Shown: positions 36,747-46,126 of the stretch, one piece after another | Position numbering within the stretch: the stretch's first letter is position 1 | Layout of the letters: every line of letters begins with the position of its first letter | Notes under the pieces: generated by a model | What the model was told of the DNA's origin: nothing | The model's database searches: none | Seen by the model: only the letters and a program-made list of their open reading frames with translations | Assembly (NCBI RefSeq): GCF_018449605.1 | Contig: NZ_JAAVUW010000002.1 | Coordinates: forward strand, 1-64,000 | Length of the DNA stretch: 64,000 bases | Reading direction: 5' to 3' | Source of the DNA: Luteibacter sp. dw_328 | Lineage (GTDB): Bacteria > Pseudomonadota > Gammaproteobacteria > Xanthomonadales > Rhodanobacteraceae | Translations under genes and position numbers: made by a program

Positions 36747-38099
36747 GTGGCAACCAACACCATCAATCTCGGCTCGAGCTCGATCGACGTCGCCGGCATC
36801 GTCAAGAATCTATCGGACAACAAGCGCAAGGCGACGGATAAGGCGCTGGCGAAGCTGGAAGATACGAACAAGACGAAGATATCCTCGGTAGGCAACTTCA
36901 CTGCGTCGCTGACGAACCTGCAGAAGGCGATCAAGTCCCTGTCGGATGGCTCGGCCTTCAAGGCGCACAAGACCTCGATCAGTGAGCCCACCGTGCTCTC
37001 AGCCGTGGCCGACCCCGATGCACGTGCCAACAACTACACCATCGAGGTGACCAGGCTGGCCGCCGCCCAGAAGACCACCTCCGTGGCGTTGGCCGGGGGC
37101 AAGGCAGCGGTGGGCACGGGCACGCTGACGATCGCTATCGGCGCCAGGTCGATGACCCTCGACGTCAAACCGCCGGCGAACTCGTTGGAGAACATCCGCG
37201 ACGCGATCAACAAGGCGCAGGGCAATCCCGGTGTCACGGCCAGCATCGTCACGGGCACGGACGGTGCGCACCTGACGTTGACCTCGGCATCGACCGGCAA
37301 GCAGAACGCATTCACGGTTTCCGCCAACGGCGACGCGGATCTCTCGCAACTCGCCTTCGACCCGGCGAAGGATACCGCGATCACCGCGGCGCAGGATGCC
37401 GAGTTCACCATCGACGGTAATACCAAGGCGACGAGTCCGACGAACACCGTCGCGTCGGCGATCGACGGCGTGACGCTCACGCTGACCAAGATCGGCACCA
37501 GCACGGTCGACATCCAGACCGATTCGAGTGCCGTCGCCACCAGCCTGAACTCGCTGGTCACCGCATACAACCAGTTCATCTCGACCTACCAGGCGCTGAC
37601 CAAGTACGACCAGACGAACCAGCAGGTCGGCGCGTTGATCGGCGACGCCACGGTGACGTCCATCAAGAGCCAGATCTCCACGCTGGTCGGTTCGAAGACA
37701 TCGGGGAACGCGGCAGGCCCGCACTCGTTGAGCGATCTCGGCGTGGCGTTCCAGCTCAACGGAACGTTGAAGTTCGATGGAACCAAGCTGACGAAGGTGC
37801 TCGCCACCTCTCCCGCGGAGACCCAGGAACTCCTCAGTGGCTCGCAGAGTGCCACCGTGAAGCTGGACAAGTTGATCACCGACTGGACCTCAACGAACGG
37901 CATCCTCAGTCAGCGCACGGCCAACCTCAACGCGCGCACCAAGGATATCGACAAGAAGCAGGCGAACTTCGAAATCACGATGCAGGCGTTCGTCGACCGC
38001 ACCACGAAGCAGTTCACTGCGCTGGATACCATGATGACCAAGCTCGGTAGTACCAGCAGCTACCTTCAGCAGCAGTTCGACGCCTTGTCGAAGAAGTGA
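36747..38099 (+). CDS. fliD: FliD-type flagellar cap protein (isolated gene)
   Basis: Predicted filament-capping protein that helps flagellin subunits assemble at the tip. The 450-residue product has the FliD N-terminal coiled-coil region (SSIDVAGIVKNLSDNKRKA, then a Lys-rich helix to about 70). The domain start YTIEVTRLAAAQ comes near residue 96, a Thr/Ala-rich variable middle follows, and a helical C-terminus ends in FDALSKK. GTG 36747 has AAGGAG at a good distance. No flagellar genes flank it, so it may be an extra or relocated copy. It lies in an insertion between tldD and yjgA. Confidence 0.87.
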   Translation: MATNTINLGSSSIDVAGIVKNLSDNKRKATDKALAKLEDTNKTKISSVGNFTASLTNLQKAIKSLSDGSAFKAHKTSISEPTVLSAVADPDARANNYTIEVTRLAAAQKTTSVALAGGKAAVGTGTLTIAIGARSMTLDVKPPANSLENIRDAINKAQGNPGVTASIVTGTDGAHLTLTSASTGKQNAFTVSANGDADLSQLAFDPAKDTAITAAQDAEFTIDGNTKATSPTNTVASAIDGVTLTLTKIGTSTVDIQTDSSAVATSLNSLVTAYNQFISTYQALTKYDQTNQQVGALIGDATVTSIKSQISTLVGSKTSGNAAGPHSLSDLGVAFQLNGTLKFDGTKLTKVLATSPAETQELLSGSQSATVKLDKLITDWTSTNGILSQRTANLNARTKDIDKKQANFEITMQAFVDRTTKQFTALDTMMTKLGSTSSYLQQQFDALSKK

Positions 38100-38107
38100 T
38101 GAGCACC

Positions 38108-38135
38108 GCGGCATACCTCCATAGAGGGATGTCGC
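38108..38135 (+). terminator. Possible weak terminator after fliD
   Basis: A 12-bp imperfect stem (one mismatch and one wobble pair) with a 4-base loop lies 9 bases after the fliD stop. It has no clear T-run, so this is a tentative call. Confidence 0.35.
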
Positions 38136-38195
38136 CATAGCTCAGCACGATGAGGGAGAATCCTCTTGGCCGATTCTATCCAGTGTCGTACAAAT

Positions 38196-38211
38196 ATGAC
38201 CTGCGTCACGG
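38196..38211 (+). promoter_or_regulatory. Candidate regulator site ATGACCTGCGTCACGG
   Basis: This site is nearly identical to 2587-2602 (15 of 16 bases on the opposite strand). It lies about 230 bases upstream of the GH2/GH64 gene, with a -10-like TATGGT 10 bases after it. A further palindrome, TGACTG-TCAT-CAGTCA, occurs at 38263-38278. No gene was found between 38136 and 38439; the stretch looks like a regulatory leader. Confidence 0.4.
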
Positions 38212-38439
38212 AACGCGAGCGTATGGTGGCGAAAGTCCTTGATAGGTGACCGCAAGGTATTGTGACTGTCATCAGTCAAGCGGATGATCCGCCGGCAGAC
38301 AGCGTATGGACGGCTAAATCCCTCCACTCACCTCGTATCGACAGCAGTACAGCCGGCAGCTCCTCCCGCCGGCTCGTGCCGTCGTGCGTGTTGCGAACGC
38401 GCTGTCCCTCAGCGGCTCTCACAGGGGGACCCCTACCCA

Positions 38440-41400
38440 ATGAAGACACACCCGATACTGCAACGCGGGGCGAACGGACGAGGGCGGCTGGCAAGCCTGC
38501 TCGCGGCCGTACTCCTTGGCGCGACGATGACCGCGCAGGCGGTCACCCTCGCGCCATCGGATCGCCAGGACATCAATCTCGGTGCACGACCCTGGAAATA
38601 CACCAAGCAGGCCGTGCAGAACCCGAATGACCCGGTCGTCTACGCACCGCTGCCCAATGGCGACGACGGTGCGATCCCGACCTTCAACGACAGCGCATGG
38701 CTGACCGTTGGTATTCCGCACGCTGCCAACGATTTCACCACTTTCATCAATCAGGAGTCTGGCGGCGGCCAGGGCAGCCTGGATGGTGAGACCAGTTGGT
38801 ATCGCGTCAAGCTCGACGACTCGGCGAAGTTCGCCGGCAAGAAAGTCATGGTCGAGTTCGAAGGCGCCCACACGGGTGACCGCGTCTACATCAACGGTCA
38901 TTTCGTTCCCGGTACGGGCGTGCTCAACCAGCCGGGCCAGCCGGATGCGAATGCCACCCACGTGATCGGCTTCCTGCCGCACATCGTGGACCTGACGCCC
39001 TTCCTCAAGTTCGACGGCAGCGACGTGCTGGCCGTGAAGGTCAGCCGCGGTGGTGGTGGCTTCTTCGAGGATCCCGGCTTTTCCGGTTCGTTCCGCTTCG
39101 GCCAGGCCGAAGCCGGCCTGTTCCGTCCGGTAAAGCTGCACGTGACCAACTTCGTGCACATCCCGGAGAACGTCTACGCGGGCCAGAACACCTGGGGCAC
39201 GTACGTCGGCACGCAGACCCTCAGCGCGGACCACACCACCGCGACGGTCAAAGTGCAGACCAACGTGGTGAACGAAACCAACGTCGCGAAGTCGGTGACC
39301 TTGACCACGCAGATCGTCGACGCCGACGGCAATGTGGTCAAGTCCGACCAGCAGCAGAAGACGTTGCCGCCGAACTTCGTGCCGAACAACGAAACGCCGG
39401 TGTTCGACGAAACCATCCAGGTGAGCAACCCGCACCTGTGGTATCCGAACAACAGCGTCAACGGCAAACCTTACCTGTACAAGGTGCTGCATACGGTAAG
39501 CATCGACGGCGTGGTGGTGGATGCAAAGCAGAGCACGCTCGGCATCCGTGTCATCACCTGGGATAAGGACTTCCCGTACGTCAACGGCGCGAAGCAATAC
39601 ATGTGGGGCGGCTCGGGCCGCTACGACTATCCCGCGCTCGGTTCGTCCGTGCCTGAGGAGCAGCAGTGGCGCGATCTGCAGCAGCTCGCTGCCGGTGGTG
39701 GCAATCTCTGGCGTCCGGGTCACTCCCCGTCCAGCCCCGAGTTCGTCGAGGCTGCGGATGCGCTGGGCGTGTTCATCGTGCAGCCCAGTGGCGATGGCGA
39801 GAACGGATTTGCCACGCCATGCAAGGCGGGCGACCAGCAGTGCAACGACATGTGGACGATCAAGCGCGAGGTCCATCGTGACATCGTGATCCGCGATCGC
39901 AGCCATCCGTCGATCCTGGCGTGGGAGCACGACAATGGCGTGATGTCGACGCCGTTTGCCGTCGAGCTTCGCGCGCTGGCCCGGACCTGGGACAGCATCA
40001 ATCCCCGCGCCGCCGCCGACCGCACGCCGGACGCCGCCAACGGCGATATCCTCAGCTGCTCGAAGGCCGGTTGCGAAACCTACCTGCACTCGAACGAATT
40101 TCCGAACAAGCCCGCCTGGGGCGCGGAATACTGGGGTCCGGGCACGCTGCGTCACTCGTACGATTACGAGCTGGCCTTTGCGCTGAACTACCTCGTGCCT
40201 TACTCGCAGGCCCGCAAGGTCGGCACGTTCGGCATGGCCCAGTGGTACATGTCCGACACGCCGGGTGAAGTCATCGAGATGGTCGAAGGCCTCGAGGACG
40301 CGACGCACTGGGCTTACCAGAAGAACCCGGACGGCAGCATCGCGACGCATCCGGACGGCAAGCCGATCAAGGGTTTCCGCCACAACGTCCGCGGCAACAA
40401 CGCGTCGATGACCGATGCGAACCGTTTCCCGCGCATGCTGTACTACGTGTACGAGTCTGTCTGGGTGCCCTACGACCTGCGTCCGGTCGTCAAGCTGGCC
40501 AACACCTGGAATCGCACGGGCGACATCCAGGTCAACGCCTTCAGCAACTGCCCGGCCGTTCGCCTGCTAGTCAATGGCGTACCGCAGGGCAGCGACCAGG
40601 TGCCGAACCGCTGGGACACGATCGACGACGCCTCGTACGCCGTCGAGAACGGTCCCACGGACGAAGACACCGGCAAGATCGTCGGTTCCGACAAGGCGCA
40701 GGCCACCACGAAGCTGCCGGGCCAGGTGCACTGGAACGTCACGTGGAAGGCGGGCACCGCGACCGCGCAGTGCATCGACGCACTGGGTAGCGTGCGTACC
40801 GGTGCCGACGGGCAGCCCGTGGCGGATACACTGACCACGGCCGGCAAGGCCGATCACATCGAACTCGATGTCGTGCCGAACGTCGTCAAGCCGGACGGCA
40901 CCACCTTCCAGGTGACAGCCAACGGTTCGGATGCCGCTTTCATCGTTGCCAAGGTCGTCGATGCGAACAACGTCGTCGTGCCGGATGCCGCGCAGAAGGT
41001 GACCTTCGAAGTGACTAGTGGCGCGTCGATCGTGACGTACCAGGGTGGCACGCAGCAGTACGTCGATTACAGCGCCGGCGAAATGCCGGACAACAATGGC
41101 GGTATTGCCGAGCCGATCCACAGCTATCACTCGCCGGGTTCGCCGGAACTGCAGTTCGAGGGCGGTCTGCAGAAGATCGCTCTGCGCTCGAAGTTCACGC
41201 CGGGCCAGGTGACGGTGACCGCTACGGCACCGGGCCTCACGGCTGGCTCCGCCACGTTCGCTATCGTCAATGTGCCGGCGCCGCCGACCGCGTCGGGTCC
41301 GCCCTCGATCATTGCCCAGCCGATCGAGCAGGACATTACCGAAGGTGACGTTGGCCACTTCTCCGTGACCGCTTCCGGCACGCCGCCGCTGAGCTTCACC

Positions 41401-44400
41401 TGGAAGAAGAATGGCGTGGAAATTCCGGGTGCGACGAGTGCGAGCTACGTCACCCCGGCCTCGACGCGTGGCGACGACGGCGCGAGCTATACCGTGGTCG
41501 TGCACGGCCAGGGTCCCGATCAGGAATCCAGTGCCGCCGCGCTCAAGGTCTTCGCCTTCAGCCAGGTGGTTGTCCGCACACAGCCCGTTGCTCAGAACGT
41601 GGATGCAGGCCAGCAGGCCCACTTCCAGGTCGTGGCCGACGGTTCGCCGACGCTCACCTACCAGTGGATGAAGGGCGCGTCGGCCATTCCGGGTGCAAAC
41701 GGTACGAGCTACGACACGCCGACGCTGAGTGTCGCCGACGGCAATGTCGACTACTCGGTTGTCATCAGCAACTTCGGCAGCTCGGTACCATCGCAGGCGG
41801 CTCATCTGACGGTTAATCAGCCTCGCCCGCCGGTGTTCACCGGTACGCTGGCCGACGTTCGTGCGAACCCGGGCCAGCCGGCGACGTTCGATGTGTCGAC
41901 GCTGGTGGCCGGGACCTCTCCGTTCCACTACAAGTGGTCGGTCGGTGGCGTGGCAGTCGGCGATGACCTGCCGACGCTTACTATTCCGTCCGTGCAGCAG
42001 AGCGATATCGGCACGTACACCGTCACGGTGACCAACATCACCGGCGTGGTGGCAACGACGACAGCCAAGCTCACGCTGGCTCCGCCGGGTGCGAACCTCG
42101 CCCGTGAAAAAGTGACGCTCGCCTCGCAGGTGCAGGACGTGAACGGTACCGCCGCCTGGCAGGCCGTCGACGGCGACGGAACCACGCGCTGGGGTTCGCA
42201 GATCGGTGACGACAACGCATACATCACCGTCGATCTCGGCTCGTCGCGCACGTTCAACCGTGTCGTGCTGAAGTGGGAAAACGCCCACGCCACCGAGTAC
42301 AAGATCCAGTATTCGGACGATCCGAACACGGGTTTCCAGGATGCGTACCACACCGATACCAGCACCGGCGGCACGGAGGATTTCACCTTCGACCACCCGG
42401 TGAAGGGTCGCTACGTGCGCATGCAGGGCATCCACCGTGCCACGGATTACGGCTACTCGTTGTATGAGTTCGAGGTCTACAACTCGGCGGGTTGCTGTGC
42501 CGTCACGGACCGCTACACCTCCGCGACCGGTTCGAACCTGGTAACGGATAACCTGAGCGGCCTGCAGTGGGATCGCGTGCAGCGTGGCTTCCTCGACCAG
42601 GGTGCGCAGTTCACGCAGTCGGTTGCCATCCAGGAATGCGCGAAGGACGGCATGCGCCTGCCAACCGTCGACGAAGCACTGGCCATCAGCGGCCAGAGCT
42701 ACTCGAGCGAAGCGTTCCCGGGTGCTTGGAATACGTGGACGGACGGTCAGGATCCGACGGATTCGACCTTTGCCTTCCAGGTGAGCTCGCTGGGTGATGT
42801 CCGCCGCGAAGTGGCGGAAAACAACCCGGGCCACGTGCTCTGCGTGAAGGGCACCAAGGTGGTAGCTCCGACCATTACCGCCCAGCCCACCAACCAGACC
42901 GCTGGTGTGGGTCGTTCCGCACCCTTCACCGTGACGGCGACGGGTGTCGGTCCGCTCAGCTACGACTGGTACACCGTGACCAAGGACGCGAACGACCAGG
43001 ACGTGCTCACGTTCGTGTCGAGCACGGCCGACGGCAAGTACGCCACGCGCGCCCTCACGGCCGCCCAGAATGGGACCGTCTACCGCGTCAATGTCGTCAG
43101 TGCGCAAGGCCTCACCACCGCGAGCAACAACGTGTTGTTGACGGTCGACAACTCCAACGCCGGTAACGATCCGCCGACGTGGGCCGGTCCGGTCACGCAG
43201 CCGAACAACGGCGGTGGCAACGACAACGGTGGCGGCAATCCGCCCAGCCCGGGTACGCCGGGTGACGGCAAGGGTGGCGTGAACATCGCCATCGGTGCCA
43301 CGGCATCGTCGTCCTACACGACGGAGCGTCCGGATCTCAATCCCGGTGCGGCCATCGATGGCGACTTCACCACCCGTTGGGGTTCCGTGCAGAAGCAGGA
43401 TCCGGTCGACCTGATCGTGGACTTCGGTACGCCGAAGAGCTTCGACCACGTGATCATGCGCTGGGAAAATGCGTCTTCGGCCCAGTACACCATCGACATC
43501 TCCGACGATGGCAAGGCATGGAACACGATCGTGGGTCCGGTCGTCGGCAAGGGCGGCGTGGACACGCAGACGTTCGCGGTGCAGACCTCGCGCTTCGTCC
43601 GCATGAACAGCCTGAAGCGCAACACCGACTACGGCGTCTCGATGTTCGAGTTCGAGGTTTACGCTGCCTCGGCCCCGACCATCGTCGGCCAGCCACAGTC
43701 GCAGAGCGTGACGGCAGGGCAGGCGGTGAACTTCACCGTCGGCGTCAAGGCCAATGGAACGGTCGGTTACCAGTGGCGCCGCAACAGTGCCTCGATCGCC
43801 GGTGCCACCCAGGCCAGCCTCGGCTTCACGGCCGCGGTCGCCGACGCGGGTAACTACGACGTGGTCGTCACCGACACGGCGGGTCGTACCGCTACGAGTC
43901 AGGCCGCGACGCTCACCGTGCAGCAGCCGGCCGCTCCGCAGCAGCCGGTGTCGGGCACGAGCAACCTCGCCCTGAACCGTCCGGTGGTCGCTTCGGATTC
44001 GGAGAATCCGGTGGCGTTCAAGCCGGGCAACGTCAACGATGGCGATGCAGGCACGCGTTGGTCGTCCGGCTTCACCGATGACCAGTGGATCGAGGTGGAT
44101 CTCGGTTCGGTCAAGCTGGTGAACAAGGTCGTGCTCAACTGGGAGAACGCGCACGCCACGTCGTACGCGATCGAAGTGTCGACCGACCACAAAACCTGGC
44201 AGACGGCGGATGCGAATCCGGCAAGCACGGGTGGCGTGGAAACGCGCACGTTCACGCCGGTTTCGGCGCAGTACGTGCGCATGCATGGCATCAAGCGCAG
44301 CACGCAGTACGGTTACTCGCTGTGGGAGCTCGAGGTCTACGGTACCGACGGCGGTGGCACGACCCCGACGCAGCCGACCAACCCCGGTTCCAACGATCCG

Positions 44401-45564
44401 TCGCAGGGCTTCGATTACTCGGTGTATCCGGGCTTCATCGGCACCCAGCTGCGCAACACGACCAATGGCAAGTGGGCCGACGACAAGGTGTACGTCGCGG
44501 TGATCGGTCGCGATCCGAAGACGAACGTGTTCTCGTGGGTCAAGCCGGATGGCACGATCGCGCCGCTCGCGGTTGAGGACAACGACGGCAACGGCCACCT
44601 GACCAAGAACGGCCAGAACTATCCGAACTACTTCTTCACGCTGGCGCAGTCCAAGCTGCTCCTGCTGCCGAAGCTGGATTCGGGTCGCATCTTCGTCTCG
44701 GTCGGTGAACCGATGTACATCAAGGTGCTCAAGGCCGCCGACAACTCGATCGGCTTCGCGGGCCCCAATCCGCTCAACGGCACCGATCCGAACATCGGCG
44801 TCTACTACGACTGGTACGAGTTCACCTGGAACGACAACGCTATCTTCATCAACACGACGCAGGTGGATCAGTTCTCCATCCCGCTCGCGCTCGATGTGTT
44901 CGGCGGCAACAAGACCCGTCACGTGTCGTCCGGCATCACGCAGACGCGCGCGCAGATCTTCGCGCAGTACAATCAGGAAGTGCCGGCCGAGTTCGCGCTG
45001 ACCCAGGCGGATCCGGTCCGGATCCTCGCTCCCGGCAAGGATCAGTTCGACGTCGGCAAGCCGCAGGAGCATTACTTCGACAGCTACATCGACGATTCCT
45101 GGACGTACTACCAGAACCACGTGCTTGAGATGACCATCGGTGCCAAGCAGTTCGAAGGAACCGTGGTCAACGGTGTACTGACCTTCACTCACACGAACTG
45201 GGCGGATACGCACGAAGCGGACGAGCCGGAAGGCATGCTCTTCAACGTGCAGAAGCCGACCACGCAGGACGTGCTGGAAGGCAAGGGCAACCTGGCTCGC
45301 TCTAGCGACCCCTGGGGCGTGGAAGGCCAGCTGGAGGCGCAGATCTGCGCAGCGTTCAACCGCCACGTGATGGAAGACACCACGCAGTGGAAGGATGCCT
45401 CTTCGTTCTACCTGCAGTCGCCGGCGAACTACTACTCGCGTTTCTGGCACCTGCACGGCGTGAACGGCAAGGCCTATGGCTTCGCGTACGACGATGTATC
45501 CGACCAGAGCTCGACGTTGATCGAGACGCAGCCGGAACATCTCGAACTCGGGATCGGTTGGTAA
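38440..45564 (+). CDS. Giant secreted GH2-like/Ig/F5-8C/GH64 beta-1,3-glucanase fusion
   Basis: A 2374-residue exported protein. In order: signal peptide (to about 34); GH2-type sugar-binding, Ig-like and TIM-barrel regions (about 38-700) and a beta-rich extension to 945; three Ig-like modules (about 947-1217); discoidin-like F5/8C module 1 (1218-1349); a DUF1566-like module with several Cys (1350-1475); Ig module 4 (1476-1574); a Gly/Asn/Pro linker; F5/8C module 2 (1613-1742); Ig module 5 (1745-1829); F5/8C module 3 (1840-1969); and a GH64 domain (about 1988-2374). The GH64 pair is probably E2127 (YDWYEFTWND) and D2143 (TTQVDQF), with the 16-residue spacing known in that family. The GH2 nucleophile may be E563 (WGAEYWG), but the acid/base Glu seems replaced by G500 (WEHDNG). 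It likely binds and cleaves fungal or plant beta-1,3-glucan. Confidence 0.85.
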   Translation: MKTHPILQRGANGRGRLASLLAAVLLGATMTAQAVTLAPSDRQDINLGARPWKYTKQAVQNPNDPVVYAPLPNGDDGAIPTFNDSAWLTVGIPHAANDFTTFINQESGGGQGSLDGETSWYRVKLDDSAKFAGKKVMVEFEGAHTGDRVYINGHFVPGTGVLNQPGQPDANATHVIGFLPHIVDLTPFLKFDGSDVLAVKVSRGGGGFFEDPGFSGSFRFGQAEAGLFRPVKLHVTNFVHIPENVYAGQNTWGTYVGTQTLSADHTTATVKVQTNVVNETNVAKSVTLTTQIVDADGNVVKSDQQQKTLPPNFVPNNETPVFDETIQVSNPHLWYPNNSVNGKPYLYKVLHTVSIDGVVVDAKQSTLGIRVITWDKDFPYVNGAKQYMWGGSGRYDYPALGSSVPEEQQWRDLQQLAAGGGNLWRPGHSPSSPEFVEAADALGVFIVQPSGDGENGFATPCKAGDQQCNDMWTIKREVHRDIVIRDRSHPSILAWEHDNGVMSTPFAVELRALARTWDSINPRAAADRTPDAANGDILSCSKAGCETYLHSNEFPNKPAWGAEYWGPGTLRHSYDYELAFALNYLVPYSQARKVGTFGMAQWYMSDTPGEVIEMVEGLEDATHWAYQKNPDGSIATHPDGKPIKGFRHNVRGNNASMTDANRFPRMLYYVYESVWVPYDLRPVVKLANTWNRTGDIQVNAFSNCPAVRLLVNGVPQGSDQVPNRWDTIDDASYAVENGPTDEDTGKIVGSDKAQATTKLPGQVHWNVTWKAGTATAQCIDALGSVRTGADGQPVADTLTTAGKADHIELDVVPNVVKPDGTTFQVTANGSDAAFIVAKVVDANNVVVPDAAQKVTFEVTSGASIVTYQGGTQQYVDYSAGEMPDNNGGIAEPIHSYHSPGSPELQFEGGLQKIALRSKFTPGQVTVTATAPGLTAGSATFAIVNVPAPPTASGPPSIIAQPIEQDITEGDVGHFSVTASGTPPLSFTWKKNGVEIPGATSASYVTPASTRGDDGASYTVVVHGQGPDQESSAAALKVFAFSQVVVRTQPVAQNVDAGQQAHFQVVADGSPTLTYQWMKGASAIPGANGTSYDTPTLSVADGNVDYSVVISNFGSSVPSQAAHLTVNQPRPPVFTGTLADVRANPGQPATFDVSTLVAGTSPFHYKWSVGGVAVGDDLPTLTIPSVQQSDIGTYTVTVTNITGVVATTTAKLTLAPPGANLAREKVTLASQVQDVNGTAAWQAVDGDGTTRWGSQIGDDNAYITVDLGSSRTFNRVVLKWENAHATEYKIQYSDDPNTGFQDAYHTDTSTGGTEDFTFDHPVKGRYVRMQGIHRATDYGYSLYEFEVYNSAGCCAVTDRYTSATGSNLVTDNLSGLQWDRVQRGFLDQGAQFTQSVAIQECAKDGMRLPTVDEALAISGQSYSSEAFPGAWNTWTDGQDPTDSTFAFQVSSLGDVRREVAENNPGHVLCVKGTKVVAPTITAQPTNQTAGVGRSAPFTVTATGVGPLSYDWYTVTKDANDQDVLTFVSSTADGKYATRALTAAQNGTVYRVNVVSAQGLTTASNNVLLTVDNSNAGNDPPTWAGPVTQPNNGGGNDNGGGNPPSPGTPGDGKGGVNIAIGATASSSYTTERPDLNPGAAIDGDFTTRWGSVQKQDPVDLIVDFGTPKSFDHVIMRWENASSAQYTIDISDDGKAWNTIVGPVVGKGGVDTQTFAVQTSRFVRMNSLKRNTDYGVSMFEFEVYAASAPTIVGQPQSQSVTAGQAVNFTVGVKANGTVGYQWRRNSASIAGATQASLGFTAAVADAGNYDVVVTDTAGRTATSQAATLTVQQPAAPQQPVSGTSNLALNRPVVASDSENPVAFKPGNVNDGDAGTRWSSGFTDDQWIEVDLGSVKLVNKVVLNWENAHATSYAIEVSTDHKTWQTADANPASTGGVETRTFTPVSAQYVRMHGIKRSTQYGYSLWELEVYGTDGGGTTPTQPTNPGSNDPSQGFDYSVYPGFIGTQLRNTTNGKWADDKVYVAVIGRDPKTNVFSWVKPDGTIAPLAVEDNDGNGHLTKNGQNYPNYFFTLAQSKLLLLPKLDSGRIFVSVGEPMYIKVLKAADNSIGFAGPNPLNGTDPNIGVYYDWYEFTWNDNAIFINTTQVDQFSIPLALDVFGGNKTRHVSSGITQTRAQIFAQYNQEVPAEFALTQADPVRILAPGKDQFDVGKPQEHYFDSYIDDSWTYYQNHVLEMTIGAKQFEGTVVNGVLTFTHTNWADTHEADEPEGMLFNVQKPTTQDVLEGKGNLARSSDPWGVEGQLEAQICAAFNRHVMEDTTQWKDASSFYLQSPANYYSRFWHLHGVNGKAYGFAYDDVSDQSSTLIETQPEHLELGIGW

Positions 45565-45582
45565 TGGGTTGAAGTAAGACAA

Positions 45583-45609
45583 GGGTGGCGGGACGACCCG
45601 CCGCCCTTT
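45583..45609 (+). terminator. Terminator 1 of the glucanase gene
   Basis: A 10-bp GC-rich stem (45583-45592 with 45597-45606, one wobble pair) and tetraloop ACGA is followed by TTT. It lies 19 bases after the stop. Confidence 0.65.
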
Positions 45610-45618
45610 GCAAAGGAG

Positions 45619-45647
45619 AGCCCGGCTTACGCCGGGCTTTTTCTTTA
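45619..45647 (+). terminator. Terminator 2 of the glucanase gene
   Basis: AGCCCGGC-TTAC-GCCGGGCT forms a perfect 8-bp stem followed by TTTTCTTTA, a strong intrinsic terminator directly after the first one. Confidence 0.85.
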
Positions 45648-45673
45648 TGTAGGAGCCGATTCATCGGCGATAA
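45648..45673. repeat. Dispersed hairpin repeat, locus 5
   Basis: A single copy of the GATTCATC type of the repeat (TGTAGGAGCCGATTCATCGGCGAT) directly follows the terminator. No inverted partner is close; the next copy in the same orientation is at 46034. The stretch 45674-45860 holds no gene that I can support. Confidence 0.85.
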
Positions 45674-45860
45674 CCAGATCGCCACAACGCCCGGACACCC
45701 GTCCGGACGCCCCGCGCATCGTCCGCGGACACGACCGCTGCGTTCGTCCGACTGGCGTAAACCGCCCAGGAATGCGCCCTGCAGCCCATTCCAGCGGTTG
45801 GCACGCCCGATGCAACAGTAATCGCGAACCCACTCCAAACATCGCCAAAGGGCAACGACC

Positions 45861-45998
45861 ATGAAATTCGAAACCGCCATGCTGCAGACCTTCTTCGCCG
45901 CCGGTGTGCTGACCTGCCTGCTGATGTTGGGCGCTTTTGTGGCTTCGCCCGCTACGCATGTGGCATCGGCCGCCGCCTTCGTCGTCGCCATTCGTTGA
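45861..45998 (+). CDS. Small hydrophobic protein, 45 residues
   Basis: ATG 45861 opens a 45-codon frame with a ribosome-site-like AAGGG about 9 bases upstream, ending at TGA 45998. The product starts MKFETAMLQTFFAAGVL and has one membrane span (about residues 9-29) and a second weakly hydrophobic Ala-rich segment (34-43). It is flanked by repeats. No family is recognised; it may be a small inner-membrane protein. Confidence 0.5.
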   Translation: MKFETAMLQTFFAAGVLTCLLMLGAFVASPATHVASAAAFVVAIR

Positions 45999-46033
45999 GC
46001 GCGTCACGAGACATTTCTGTACGACGAAGATTT

Positions 46034-46058
46034 CTGTAGGAGCCGATTCATCGGCGAT
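46034..46058. repeat. Dispersed hairpin repeat, locus 6
   Basis: CTGTAGGAGCCGATTCATCGGCGAT in single copy between two small genes. Confidence 0.85.
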
Positions 46059-46126
46059 AGCCAGATTGCCGCGCCACGCCGCCTTCGATAATGTCGTCAC
46101 CAGAACCCGCCCCACAGGCACGACGA

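Noticed and set aside
40567-45582. A 1671-codon open frame on the minus strand
   Set aside because: It mirrors the GH2-GH64 gene. High GC and the codon pattern of the real gene suppress stops on the opposite strand; the product is Arg/Val/His-rich without domains.
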